Source: Pegea sp. RAD2-039
Taxonomy: Eukaryota > Chordata > Thaliacea > Salpida > Salpidae
Direction of reading: 5' to 3'
DNA: 64,000 nt
NCBI GenBank assembly: GCA_034620365.1
Contig: JAQGEQ010000011.1
Location: 558,001 to 622,000 of the forward strand
Below the pieces are notes generated by a model. The model was not told the DNA's origin. It made no database searches and saw only the letters and a list, made by a program, of their open reading frames with translations. Shown piece by piece: positions 10,570 to 23,700 of this stretch. Each line of letters begins with the position of its first letter. Within the stretch, counting starts at the first letter, position 1. The position numbers were made by a program, and so were the translations under genes.

Positions 10570-13500
10570 TTCCCCCAGGTATTCCGAACATTGGACACGT
10601 GTTTTTGATAAAATATGTCTTTGTCGCCTTTTTAAGCTCTTTATTTTTCTTCTGCCACTTGTACAAAACTGTCACCAAAAGCTTTTGGTCAACTTTACGG
10701 CCCATGACTAAGTAAAAATGCTTTCTACGTCTCTTAACTCTCTTTTTCGTTTTCCTGTTTTCACCTTTGCTTCTTTTTGGTGCTTTTCTAGAAGATCTAG
10801 ATCTTGAGTTGGATGCTTCATTACTTAGCTGTGGACATTTGCAATTCATTCCCCCGATGATTAAACGCATACGTTTGAGATCTTGTTTTTCCAAAGGACC
10901 TTTCTTAAAGATTGATCTCTTCTTCCGATCGGCAGTGATCTCTCGTTCACCTCCGCTCAAATTCTCCGAATATCTTTTACTTCGTATCTTAACAACTGCA
11001 AAACGAAAAAGTTCAATATTTTTAGCTACTTGATAACAAGTTTTATTTAGAAGCTATTTAAACGTGGTATTTGCACAACGTCGGCAGTGAAAAGTCTAAG
11101 AAACTGTGAATAAGATTTACTGTGTCAACCCTGTTTTATTTAAATCAACAGAGTAGGTATCAACTCTGTTTTATTTGATTATTCAGTCTTAGATGTAGAT
11201 CAACAAAAAGCCAACTGCTAGCGGATGTCAATTAAAAGCTTTCTATCACCAAGATACACATCAAAAATCTTTACGTCATTGTGACGAGAACTTTTCTGTG
11301 ATATTGTTACACAGTCCTGCGTAAATTTGAAGTTTGTAATAACGTCGCCTTAAAAGTCAGAAGAAGAAAGACGTAAAGAGAAATGCTCTTAGGCGTACTA
11401 TGACTGAATCGTCTTGTAAAAATTGACAGGACTGAAAATACTTTTCTCACAGCTTGCCCTTCCGGTGTTTTAAGAAATTACAAAACCTATTTATTTTAAA
11501 TAGCGTAGATCGGCACGTAAAATTAGCCAGTTTGAGAGCATGGGATTGCGCAGGTGTGTTATGCAAATAAAGAATAACTGGGATTAATGTGCTGACAAAA
11601 TGATTTAAAGACATTTTTATGAAGACCTTTCAAGGATTTGTAAATCAATTTTGTAGATGTCATTTTGTATTTAAAACAGCTTGAACAGTGTTTACTTTGT
11701 AAATATTTTTTCCAAGTTTTTGTGTTATAATTATCTTTTGTTAGAAAGTATTATTTAATTGACAAAGTATGAACCTGGTATTATTGAAACGTTCATAAAA
11801 CATCTGTTTTTGAACATGCGTAGTTATTTTTAAATCGACAATCATTTTTGAAGGATAAAGTATTAACAAAACATTTCTAGATCAACTTTAATTTCTAAAG
11901 TCAAACAAACAGTTAAACGTCATCTGAATGAGTTTAAAAGACAAAAAACTGAACAGTTTCGTGAAAGAAAAGAAAATTTAAGACTTCTACAGATCAATTT
12001 TATTTTTTTTGTAATATCTGATTATCAGGCGAAAGTAAAATTAGAAAACAGAGTTTTTTGAATTTTATAATCAACTCTGGTTTATATTTCTTAAATTTAA
12101 CATTTAATTTTTAATCTACTATAAAAAGTTTTACAAAAGAAGAATAATTTCTAAAGAACTTCTACACAAAAAAATACAATCGTATAAAAATGTAATCTAA
12201 TAAATATAATAAAACAAAATTTACTCTTAAGAAAAAGTTAACAAAAATGGAACTTACCAAATTCGCTTGCACAGAAATTATCGTAGAGTGAGCTATCTAG
12301 TTGAGTTCTGCAAGGCGCACATATCGGGTTTGCTGTGAATTAAAGACTACATGAGATTTTTAACTATGAGTAAAAATATTTAATAGAAGTATTTAATATT
12401 GTGCTTTAATTTTTTAAGCCGTTAATAAATTTACCTTAACAAATAAAACAATATAGCTTGGTAAAACGTTATTTAAACACAAACAAAAAAAGTAAACGTT
12501 ATTAAAATATAGTCATTGATTGATAGCTTATTTTTATTTGTGTCTAGGTTATTTTTTGGATAAAATAATAGTGCTAACGAAAGTTGAAAACCGATTTTCA
12601 ATTCAATCTCATTAAAGTAGGAAACCATAAATCTACTACCTTTAAATTAATATGATTAGTTTTTTTATTGAAGTATCATGTAAAACACTAAAATGTAATT
12701 TAGCTAATAAGGTTTTGAAGTATTACTTTATTTTAACAAGTTTTCAGCTTTCTACTGTTGTTTAAAAATATTCTCTACTTTTTAAGCTTACTTGTTAAAA
12801 AAAGCAATGAATTATATTTTCTAATGTGATTTAGATTATGTTACTTGAATCAACTTAATTAATTAATTTTAAGTAAAAGTTACTGATCATATGATTTTGA
12901 TTCAGTCGATGACAAAACCATCTGGGATAAGTTGAAATAAACTTTTTATACTTTAAACAGAAATGAATCAATTTTTTTTATCCAAAACAAGACTAATTTT
13001 TTGGAGTATCAACTGAAATAGTTTTATTATACTGCTTGCATTATTTAACCTAGGTTACTAAATTTAAATAAAATATAATTTTTAGATATATTTTATAAAA
13101 TTTTGATTGATATATTTATAGATATTTCAGAATTTTGATAACAGTAAAAAATAAAAATATTCTTGTCACATTAAATCAACTACATCATTCTCAAGATTTC
13201 GATTCCTTGAAAAAAAGTTTATTTACTCGCATGTTATACAATCACTTTTTAAAGATCAGTTATGAAACAAGGTAAGTTTTTCATATAGAATTATTCTAAA
13301 AATCTTGATGAAGCTAAAAGAGAAAAAATGATTTTGTTTATTTTAAGAAGATTCAAATATTTTGAAAATCATTTTTTGGCAACTTAAAAATAACTATTTA
13401 TATATATATATGTATATTTGTTGTTTTAGAACTAATAACAGAGAAACGGAGAAAGTTTTGCCAAGCTCATCGTAACTAATAACACTAAAAACAGTTACAA

Positions 13501-14230
13501 ATTTAACCCACAAAACCAATTTAGCTAAAATTTATATTTTTTAAAAACTTTTGTTTGATAAGACTAATATCAAAAATCCACCTCAAGTTTTCGAAGTTAT
13601 GGACTACACTTTATATATTATTATATTTAACTGAGTATTTTGATTAGTTTTTATGATAATTATTACAATTTTAAACTTACATTTGAATAAATAGTTAAAA
13701 AAAAACTCACGTTTGGATGGTAAAGATTGCGGTGTTGCTGTTATTGATTCTGTTTCGTTCACTTTAACACATGGGTCATCGTCAGTGTATTGACTGCAAT
13801 TAAGCATTGCTGGCCAATCAAAGGTATAATCTTGCATAAGAGGAAGACACTGGTTTTTTACAGACCGACAAAAGGATTGGCATGGTGGTATGGCTCCCTG
13901 TACAGCAGAGTTGTCTTCTATTAAACAAACTGGTGCAAAGAGAGAACAGAGGAAAATTTTGGCATGCTTATGACAATCTTGCTTGACCAGTGGGACAAAA
14001 CTAGACGCTTGTTGCTTGACTTCATGAAGAGTTTCATGGCGAAGTAGGTTGGGTAAGACCATGAGCTTGTAGCCAACATCGTGACAGAGTTTTAAGTCGT
14101 CAGGAATTGTAACACATGATATATGAGATCGAGTGAACCCGCTATCATAACCCCGTGCAAGAGCAAATAAAGATATAGTAAGAAGGATCTGTACAATGAT
14201 CACGCTTTTTGCTAATCTACTAATCCTCAT
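10565..14230 (-). CDS. SFRP: Secreted Frizzled-related protein, SFRP1/2/5 type (3 exons)
   Basis: A secreted Wnt-pathway modulator of 341 residues. Exons: 13711-14230, 12258-12332, 10565-10995, with GT-AG junctions in phases 1 and 1 that keep one frame. Residues 1-27 form a signal peptide. The Frizzled cysteine-rich domain (39-154) has all ten cysteines (39, 49, 86, 95, 102, 117, 121, 128, 145, 154) and the SFRP1/2/5 signature (DLKLCHDVGYKLMVLPNLL, VKQQASSFVPL, FLCSLFAPVC). Exon 2 opens the netrin-like domain (NPICAPC, FCASEF). Exon 3 ends it (CKCPQL, HFYLVMGRKV, YKWQKKNKEL, CPMF), giving six further cysteines. Between CKCPQL and HFYLVMGRK is an inserted Ser/Arg/Lys-rich stretch of about 30 residues that I do not recall from the family. 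N-glycosylation sites are likely at Asn144 and Asn158. The start is the only ATG giving a signal peptide. Introns are 1,262 and 1,378 bases and hold nothing I can identify. Confidence 0.95.
11121..11181. repeat. Imperfect short direct repeat in SFRP intron 2
   Basis: Two copies of a unit of about 26-29 bases sharing CTGTTTTATTT, at 11121-11149 and 11156-11181, with a few differences. No function is implied. Confidence 0.4.
13398..13417. repeat. AT dinucleotide microsatellite
   Basis: A short (TA)n run in SFRP intron 1. Confidence 0.6.
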
Positions 14231-14307
14231 TACTTTTTACCTCCACCAGTTCATAGATTACTAAGAGATTCTTTTAGGACAATTTTAGTTTTTATCTTTT
14301 TGTCGTT

Positions 14308-15230
14308 CAACTTGTTAAAACTTAATCATCAGTGTTAAGTACACTTTAAAGGAAAAACCTTCAATGAAATAACATGAAGTAAACTGTAAATCGTTGATAA
14401 GAATACAACTAAGCAATTCAAAAATACAAGAAGTTTGATCTAAAAGACTAAAGTCGCATTCTAAAATCGAAAGAAAAATAAATACGGAATGCTATCAGAA
14501 TTAAAAAAAAAACATAAAGTACTAAAAATGATAGTGTTAACTAAATCATAGCGGATTTTTCAGAAAGATAATTTGTAGATTATCCTTTTAAAGATATTTG
14601 CAAAAGAAAAAATGATAAAACTTTAACTCTTGATTATAAGTTATTATAAGTTAATCTCTTGGCTTTTAACGAGTAAATCGTCCTTTAGTGAATAACCATT
14701 TTTCATAAAACAATGTCCTAATCAATAAATTTCGATTCGTTTTATCTTTAGTTTACTTTAAGATGAGAATTGTGTTAAATATAATGAATTATAATCGACT
14801 GATATATATTACTTGTTAGAAGTTTAACAGTGAGCTAAGTACACGTTAAAGAAAATAATCTACATTGAAATAACCTTAGTTTAATTGTAAATTGTTGACA
14901 AGAATACTGCTAGAAATTCAAAAACTACAAGTGCATTTGAACTACAGAATTAAATATGCAATGTAAAAGTCGAAAAATAAATAATTGTTGTTTGCTGCAA
15001 GACTTATAGAAACGCAAACTGATTGAACTATACCAAGCTCTGTCAACTCATAACAAAATTGTCTGAAAGATAATTTTGTAATTATCACTTTTAGCTTCTT
15101 GCGTTAGAAAAGAATTATCTAAAACTAACTCAAATTTTAAATGCAATTATGAATTAATATAAAAACCTCATAAGCTGTTAATTAGTAAATCATCATTTGA
15201 AATAATATAAGGCTTTATAAACTAATTTTT
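14308..15230. repeat. Old tandem duplication upstream of SFRP (two units of about 0.4 kb)
   Basis: Unit 1 is about 14308-14735 and unit 2 about 14812-15230, offset by roughly 500 bases. Colinear matching blocks include TAAGTACAC near 14336 and 14835; GAAATAACATGAAGTAAACTG near 14365 against GAAATAACCTTAGTTTAATTG near 14868; CAGAAAGATAATTTGTAGATT near 14560 against CTGAAAGATAATTTTGTAATT near 15062; and GTAAATCGTC near 14674 against GTAAATCATC near 15186. Divergence with small indels shows it is old. Unit 1 begins about 80 bases upstream of the SFRP start codon, so it probably covers the 5' UTR or promoter. Confidence 0.65.
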
Positions 15231-18200
15231 TAGTAATTATATCGAAGCTTAGTATCACTTATAAGAAAATAATTGCTTTTTACTCTCACATTTTGACTTT
15301 TTTGTACTAACTGATTTATAATTTTGTGTGTAGTAAGCATAAAATTACAAAAGTATAGAAATTTCGACACGATATAAGAACAATAACATGAAGACTCATT
15401 ATCCTTAAACAAGTTTTAACGATGAGATAGGACATTTTTATTTGTTTTCATTAAAATGTGTGGAAAAAAGAAACTTAAGTTTGTATTTTAAAGTTTCATT
15501 CTTTATTACTTCCTGTAAGTTCTAACTTCGAAAAAAAGGTTTCAAGCCACAAAAGCACTCAATGACATCAGTATTATATCTCATTCATAAAACTTTCATT
15601 TATGTAAAATCTTTTGATAGAAAAGAATATGAACAGAAGTTAATGACGTTTGCAGTGTGAATAGTAGGTAGTGTTACATATATTTTTCACAGCTACTCTG
15701 TTAACTTAAACAATCCTTAAAATTAATAATTTAAATGTTAAGAAACTGACAAATTTCAAAATAAATGATTTGTAATGGCCTTAAGTTGAAGTATAAATAC
15801 TTTGTGATAAAAATACATAATGTGAAACTTTTATCTCATTTCTTTTGGATACTTTATTAGATAAATTCAAAATTTAAGCAGTAACTTTATTTTCCATTAG
15901 GAATAATCAATGAATTATTAATGTAGCTCAGCTTCAAGTATAGAATGACTAGAAAAAAAGAACACACATTCTCAAAATACTTTGATAAGTTTGTATTTAC
16001 ACAAAAGCCGATCTTAACTTGTTAAATTATCATTCAAAGTTAAGCTGCTACCAAAATAATCTTGAAAGATACAATCAAAAATAAAACAACTGCAAAATTT
16101 AAAGCTGCCTCTAACAGACAGTCAACCAGCCAGGCTCTAACAAATCACTAAAAGTTTTTTTTTTCTTTTTTTTAGCTTAGCCTAACAAGGTTGTGCATTT
16201 TTTCTCGATAAACTGAAAACTGAGAGCTTTGTCAATACACCGTGGGAAACGAAGAAGAAGAAGAAGTCTGAGGTTCTCTCCTGTCTTGCAGTTTACTGAC
16301 TCTTCCAATAGACATTCAGCGGTTATTGTTAATTATCATTTTCAATTTAACTAAAAATAAAAATAAGAAAATAGGGAAACTGTTCTTGGTTGACACAAAA
16401 ATTGAAATAAGATAAAAAAGTTTTAGCTAAAAGCAAGAGTCCCCATTAACCTATTAAGTTCACGTGATCTTTTTATGATCTGGTGAAGTGAAAATATCGG
16501 TTAATTAATGAGATTTACTGGATTATTTTCAGTTATTAGGTAATAGCTGAATGTTTCAAAATCACTGAAGCGTAAAATCGAAGCTTGTGTCGGTCCTTAT
16601 GACGCAATCACGTGGTATAAAATCATGATTAAACATTTTTAAATAGACATGAGATGAAGTGCCCAGTCAAATTAAAGTAAAAGTTCATGCAGCATCACTC
16701 ACAGATTTAATTTGATGAAAAGAGGCAACATTTCCTTATGGTGCTTTGTTTGAAATGTTTAAATGTTGACAATTCATCATCGATTACAAATTGATTCTAT
16801 TTAAAAATGATCTGGTGCTGATTTAGATCATTAAGACTATCAGTGAAAAAGTTCTTATCATGATTTTACCGCCTCTATGTCACCTAGCTCATTGAAAATC
16901 ATCGTTGATCTTTTAAATGTAAAAATAAATATGTTTTGTAATATTGAATACAAAGAAGATTAAATGCTGCAAATTTGTCTGCTAAGCTTTACTAGTAAAC
17001 TAAATTAGTCTGTGAGTCTTGTTTTTGAGAAGCTTATAGAAAGAAAATTAAATAACGTTTTATTGTAATTTTAGTTAATTTAATTACTGTAACAAAGCTT
17101 AATTAGGGATGGCTTAAAGATGCTTTTGAGATTGTACAGTTTAAAGAAAAACAATCTAATCAATAGAAGCTATAAATTGTATCCCACTTCTTTTAACTTA
17201 GGAAAACAACTGTGATAAACTTAAGATATCAGTTAAACATTAATAAGTTTGAAAGCATTAAAAGAAATGTAATAAAAAGTAAAAGGTAAAAGTTAACGAT
17301 TTTCCACAATACAGTTAATTTGTCTGTATTTAATGTATGCAAAGTCTCTTAGGAGAAAAGAGCACACTTAACTAGCTTTTAATTTATATTGTGTTTATCT
17401 GTACAGTCGTTTTGGTACTTAAACAAAAATCTTATCTGGCTGCTAGGTTTAAGGTTCAAATTTTCTCAAACTTAAAAAATGTATTCATATTCAAATCAAG
17501 TAAGAAAGAGTACAAATAAGTGTCACCAAAATATCAAATCTTTGAAAGAATCTGAATAGAAATGGATTCCTATATGTAAAGCAAAGAAAAAAGTTGATGA
17601 AATCACTTGGAAAGCAACTTAATAATAATAAAGTTGTGTCTGGTTTTCTTTTACTCTTTAGCTTGGACGAATATGATTTACGGAATAAATTATGTAATTT
17701 CTATTTTCTGATTAAACGTAACAGAACAGTCCTTTGTGTCTCTTGAGGATTTTACGTAAACTTAAGCCTTATTAACCCTTAGTAATCATAAATCTGAATA
17801 AAAAAGATTTTCAATTTCAATGTCTAATTTAGTTTACTTTACCATGAGTATGTCAATTACAGTATCTACTTTATTATTAATTACCTTTTTATCCAAGTTT
17901 AACATGGTATAAACAGCATTTATTAGATATTTCCATTTATATCAATTTTAATTTTATATTACGTTTTTGAATGAATAGAAATGTATTTAAAAAGTTTGTT
18001 CAATTCTTTTACTTGTTTCCTAACAATATAGGAGTAAGTGAATCTTTGTTTTAAACCGTACAATTAATGCAGTGAATGATTTAGTAGTAAACAATACAGA
18101 ACTTTATTATTCTATAGTTAACCAATACATTTCTTATTAAATCAAAAAATTATCAATAATAATCAAATCTTACCTTTGTAAAAAAGATTTATGAATAAGC

Positions 18201-20640
18201 TTGATAGAGCATGTACATACTAATCTGTCAAATGTTAAAGTGATTAACTTTAATTTTTAATTAACTCGAAAGAAAAAAATACAATTTAGATAATGTTCAA
18301 TTGTTTTATTACAATATATTCATTTATTTTTCCTTAGAAATTTTCAACTATGAATTTGTTTTTTGATGTTTTAAAGTAAATACTTCTTTTGTACTACACA
18401 TAAGTATTTGTCTGAAACTCATTTAAATAAATTCTTAACACAGTGGAGTGTGCATTTATAAAATATGTTGCTTGAATAGAAAACAAATGGAATATGAAAA
18501 ATAATGAAAGTAAGAGCTTCTAGATTACAGCTGCCTTTCTTATATGACATTTGCTGCTTTATTTTCGGCTAGTAAAATTCTAAATAAGAACTATGCTATA
18601 ATAAAACATGTGTATATGTAGTTTCAATAAGTGTACTACTTAGCAGAGTAAAAAACAAAAATTAACGAATTTAATGCTTTACATAGATCAGTAGCTTACT
18701 TGAAAGACTACCATTCGCTTGAAAAAATAGAAAAAAATATAGATTAAAAGTATTTTGTAGTCAAAAACAATATAAATGTCATTTAATTACTTGTTGAATA
18801 CTATCTCAGCTCAAAATGAATTGAAGTATAAAATGAAACTAGCAATTCTTCTTTAGGTGCTTATTTATAAGGATAATAAAAATATTTCTTAGCGACCGTT
18901 TTAATTCTAGGTGCAATTTAGCTTGGCTGTTTTAATTTTACCAAACTACTAAAATATATTTTTTTGGCATCTAAGACTTTTGGCAAGCACAAAGAAAATA
19001 GGCTAGCAAAAGTGTACTATGCTCAACAAATTAGCTTATCGGCCTGAAATGCAGTAGACAGAAAATAAATCAACTCACAACCAGGAATATTAGTAATTTT
19101 CACCATGAATTTATAGGTAATTACTTGGTTTTGTTAAAACTTGTCAAACAAAAGTTCTTCTCTCAATAACCATTCTTAGAATGACTTTTTCAGGTTTGAG
19201 ATAAAATCAATTTGACTAGCCTTGTTTAAAATTAATGACTGAGCTCAATTAAAATTACTTACAATGAAAAATATATTTGTGCCCAAACAGATTAGTCTAG
19301 AGCTTATGTCATAGGACAACCTTGTATGGAAGAAAAAATAGAGATTTCAAGATTGACAGACTTTTTTGAGTAATCGCAAAGAAAAATAAAAGTATGCGTC
19401 AGTAAATAAGAGATACAACTAAAGAGTTCCAACAACAAATAAGGGTGCATGTAGTGATTAAAATGACAACGTTTTAAAGGTTTATATACATAAACTAGAG
19501 AAAGCAAAAACTAGTGAATCATATAGTTTTCAGGCATATGTCTTTTAACTGTATATCAAATAGAATTGCTTCAATTTCAAGATCAGATGTTGAAAATCTT
19601 GTTATTGGTGATATGAAAACATTAGAGAAACTGATTCTAAGATAATGTTGCGGAAAATTGGATCACAAAAATGTTGAGATTAACCAAACGTTTAAGTAAA
19701 AGGTTTAAGTTTAAGTTATAATAAGATCTATTTTTTAAATAAGTTTTAATTGGGAGCATTGTTATTGCATATAAATGCAAATGTTTAATAAATTTCTACT
19801 TCTTGTAAGAAGTAAACTTTAATTAACTTTATTGTATTATTACAAATTGAACAAATTATAAGACTCTTGTAATTTAATAAAACTTATCAAACGTCTTAGT
19901 TATATTATTTACAATTTATGATGCCAGTCTTATAAAAGATTTTCAAACTTGCTTGTAATTACTGATGCTTAATTCTGATCAAGTATAAATATGAAAAAAT
20001 CTTATTAATAAATAATTTATTCATCTATTTTTTGTTTTAATTTAGATTCAAGTTACAATAGAAAAGTATCGTTCATAATAATGATAGAAACAAACTACTA
20101 TTTAAAATTGAGAGTTTTATAAAAGCTGAATTCTTTTTAAATCAGTTTTTTTAAAAAGCTGCAGCAAAGAACACAAAAGAAAAAGGCAACTTTAATTTCA
20201 TTTATAAATAATTTTTGAAGTTTCTACTCTTTTTATCACTACATTATACTGAGCTGGAAAATTATGTCAGAATACACATATAAGTTTTTATATATAACTC
20301 AGAAAGAATTTATTAATATCTTCTATACTTGCTTTTGAAAAAATATTCTAAATTTAGCACAAAGCTTTAAATGTTCAAATATACGCTGAGTTTTGATCAT
20401 ATTTTTTGCTAAGTAAACTATTGTACTTTATTTGAGTAAAATTATCTAAACTCATCGTCATCATTATGATAAAGTTTATTGTATAAAATTCTATTTTTCA
20501 AATCAAAAATAAATAAATAAATTCTAAATAAAACAAAATTCTAAAGCAAAATTTGCTACAAAAAAATTGTCTACTTTTTGGCTGTACAAAAGTTGAAATG
20601 GTTACTAGACTACGATTACATTAATAGAAATGACTTACAC
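15231..20640. other. Gene desert, first part
   Basis: No supported exons. Visible: a (GAA)n run at 16251-16266; CACGTG E-boxes at 16461-16466 and 16609-16614, the second followed by TATAAAA at 16616-16622 on the plus strand with no gene recognisable after it. Small frames such as 19304-19507 (-) look random. Confidence 0.5.
16251..16266 (+). repeat. (GAA)n microsatellite
   Basis: About five GAA units following a short GC-richer stretch. Confidence 0.7.
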
Positions 20641-20666
20641 CCACAAATTAGTTGCACATATCTCAA

Positions 20667-20685
20667 TGACGTCATCAGTGACTCA
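20667..20685. promoter_or_regulatory. Adjacent full CRE and AP-1 sites
   Basis: A perfect palindromic CRE (TGACGTCA, 20667-20674) lies four bases from an AP-1 consensus (TGACTCA, 20679-20685), with an inverted near-match (ATGAGTC) about 10 bases further. They sit in a small GC-richer island (about 20640-20800) within very AT-rich DNA, as an enhancer might. The target is unknown; SFRP and nebulin flank the desert. Confidence 0.35.
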
Positions 20686-20799
20686 ACATCAACATGATGA
20701 GTCTACATCCATTCGATTGTAACTGCGACTTTCAACTCTTTGTAAACGTTGCTTGACCGTCATCCAAGCAGTTTAAACTGATCACTGTCTTTTACTTCT

Positions 20800-23700
20800 C
20801 TTCTTGTGTGGTTGACATTTACTAGCAAAATATTTTGACTAATTAAGATAAATAGTAGTACAATCGGAAGATCACCAACTGCTATTACTATTATTATTTA
20901 AAACAATTTTGACTGCTGAATTTTAGATATAATCTTCGAGATTTAAAAAGTTCTTTTCGTTTGTATCGGGGATTAAGTTGTTACTGCTTCCTACAGTGGC
21001 ATAAAATACGGTACTAGACTTGATGTAAGTCACAAATAGAGCCAATATGATTTTTAAATCACATATCCAATACGTTTCAGCAGTAAAAGTACAATTAATT
21101 TTTTGTTTCTTATAATTTCAGCCAATTTTCGTCGTTTTTTATTATTATCCCAGATTATTAGAAATGGTATTGTTCCGGTATTTACATTTGACTACTGGGT
21201 GGTTTACATTTCAAGAAAAATATTTGACTTTGATCAGCAGCTTTAATGTGTTTTGATGTACTCGTTCATATAGAAGAATATAATTTTCCTTTCAAAAACA
21301 GGTCATGGTGATTTAGTTTAATAATTGTAAACTAACGTTTTCTGACTCTTCTAAGAAATAGATAAAAGTAAATCTCGTGTTTTCTGCTATTATAAAAACA
21401 TTTTAAATTAAAAAAGATCGATAAACAGTGTAAATGAAATAGGAGTCTCTAATTTAATTAAATATCTGCTGGTGTTATTGATATGATAACAAAGTAAATA
21501 CAAGTATGCTACATATTACTGGGAAATAAAAATTCAATCTTCTCTGTCTTTACATGCGTTTAATAAAATTTTCAGGCAAATTGCTGAGGTATAGCCCAAA
21601 TATAGATACTATAAACAGTAATTAAACTACTTTACAAATTAAATAATTTTTTACATGAAGTTTCTGGCGAAGCGATTTCTGGAATCAGAATTCAATATAA
21701 GAAGTTGTAATAAATATTGACAGATTTTTCTTATCTTGATTGATAGACTAAAATGGAAATTGTTTTACCATCGATTGTTGTTACGTAAAAAAGCGCTTAA
21801 GTGACTGAAAGAGAGAAGTGCCACTGACAATACACCTTCTAACTCAATTGTACTTCAGCTGTAAATGATAAAGAAATGAAGAGGAAATTTCTAATGTGAA
21901 GACTAATGACTTTTCTATCAATGAGGTTTGCAACAGTAGAAAATTGCCATTTAACTTTCAGTTGATTTTAAAACATTTAGGATACTTTCAAAATTTAAGG
22001 TAACAACAACTAGCTAAACTTTTATGAATTCCTCTTTTCAATAAGTAGTCGGTATCAATTGACAACATGACGTCTTTATATGTCTCATCTTTCATTTAGT
22101 ACGCATTTTCTATCAATTTTACATCTTTATCTAACCCAGTTTATCTTTTATTCACACGTAAACTTATAATTGTCATCTTTGTGCATTTGAAGAAAATATT
22201 GCTTTTGTGATTGATGACCAAATAGATTTTTATACATTAAAATTTCAATACTTTTTATTAAATACTGACAGTTGAAATGGATCCAAGGAAGAAAACTAAC
22301 ACCAAACTTTGACATCGATTGTAAAATATTGCAAAATAGAGCTACTTTACACATAGGTACCTATTCGAGCTCTATATTGAATGTTAAGCCAACAAAAAGA
22401 TCGTACTCTGAAGCAGGAAATCTTTATGATTGATTGCTGTTCCTTAAAAGTTTTTACCCTCCCTGGTTTAATACTGATAAGTTTTAATCTTGCAAATGTT
22501 AATCGATCAAAAATATTTGGTGAACAATGTCTCTTCAATGTTCTTTGTGTTTTCTCTTTTTTATTCTTCCGCCTTTTAGTAAACTTTTCAATGGTGTTGT
22601 TTCAATTTTGTTCTTAAAGTTGTTTGTGATAACTTCAGTTGGAAGGTTTGAATTACTTGCAAAGTTTTTTTAAGATAGAAAAACAAACAAACTGTTTGTT
22701 ACTTTAATTGATTGTAGATAATATTATTTTAATTAAATTGTAGTTCACTTTAGGAAACGTTGTACTTTTCAATAAATATTAGCTCAGTGACAAAATTATT
22801 AAAATCATCAACTAAACACTCTGTAATTAAGATGTAACTATAAATTTCATGTTTTCTAAAAATTTCACAAATGAAACTTCACTGAGCTAAAATAAAACTT
22901 TTTGTCAGGCCAAAATTTTTCCCGTTAATTTGAGTTAAAATCAATTATTCCATTTGACAGAAGTGAAATAGAGAAGACTTAATTGATTTTTTATGGTTGC
23001 AAACCGATAAGTATAACTCAATAAACTATTAAAAGCTTTGATTAAAATATAATAAAGCATAAACTGAAGTGTGAAATTTCAATTAGTCAATTGTCAAACT
23101 ATAAATGTTTGTCTGTTTTAATATCAATGTGGTTTAAGATTGTAAAATAGTTCATGTTTTGAACTAACAAAGTTGATGACAATTAAGATAAAGACCATCA
23201 CAAAACCAGCAGCTTTAGAGCATACAAAGAAATATTTAAAGTAAATTCTAAAGAAAAGCTTAAAGAAATTTTACATTTCTATAAAATGAGAAAAAAATTA
23301 AGTTGCTTTACTTAGGGAAAGCTGGTAAATAGCTTTCTAACGATGAGAAAAATGAAAAAATGAAGAAGTCTTTATCTTATTTTGCTTTACACTACGGCGC
23401 CATTTGAAACGTGACTGGAATTGGTTGGCTTCGCGAGATTAATATAGTAATTCTGATAATGCAAATATATGTGGCCTATCGGTACCACAATTTCATGAGG
23501 TAAACGGAAAGCTCTTTCTCTTTACTGCATCATTCACTTAGCCAAGGTGTTTGTTCAAAGGTTCTCTCTTCTACTTAATAACAATGAAAGCTAAAATATT
23601 TCCAATTTTGCCAGTAAATTTTCTGCTCAAAATGATTATTGTCCGCGCAATTGAATAGTTTATTGACTCTTACGAATTCTAACTACTCTTCTGCTATTTC

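Noticed and set aside
10767-11033. Plus-strand frame of 88 codons opposite SFRP exon 3
   Set aside because: A shadow of the real netrin-like domain exon on the other strand.
13604-13710. Extension of the SFRP first exon to the stop at 13604
   Set aside because: A good donor (GTGAGT) at 13710 joins in phase to exon 2, which restores the expected netrin-like domain. The read-through tail is AT-rich nonsense.
16609-16622. E-box followed by TATAAAA as a plus-strand promoter
   Set aside because: No exon can be found downstream on that strand, and TATAAAA is common by chance in DNA this AT-rich.
22381-22617. Overlapping frames on both strands around 22148-22617
   Set aside because: Both strands are open by chance in a locally less AT-rich patch; no recognisable motif.
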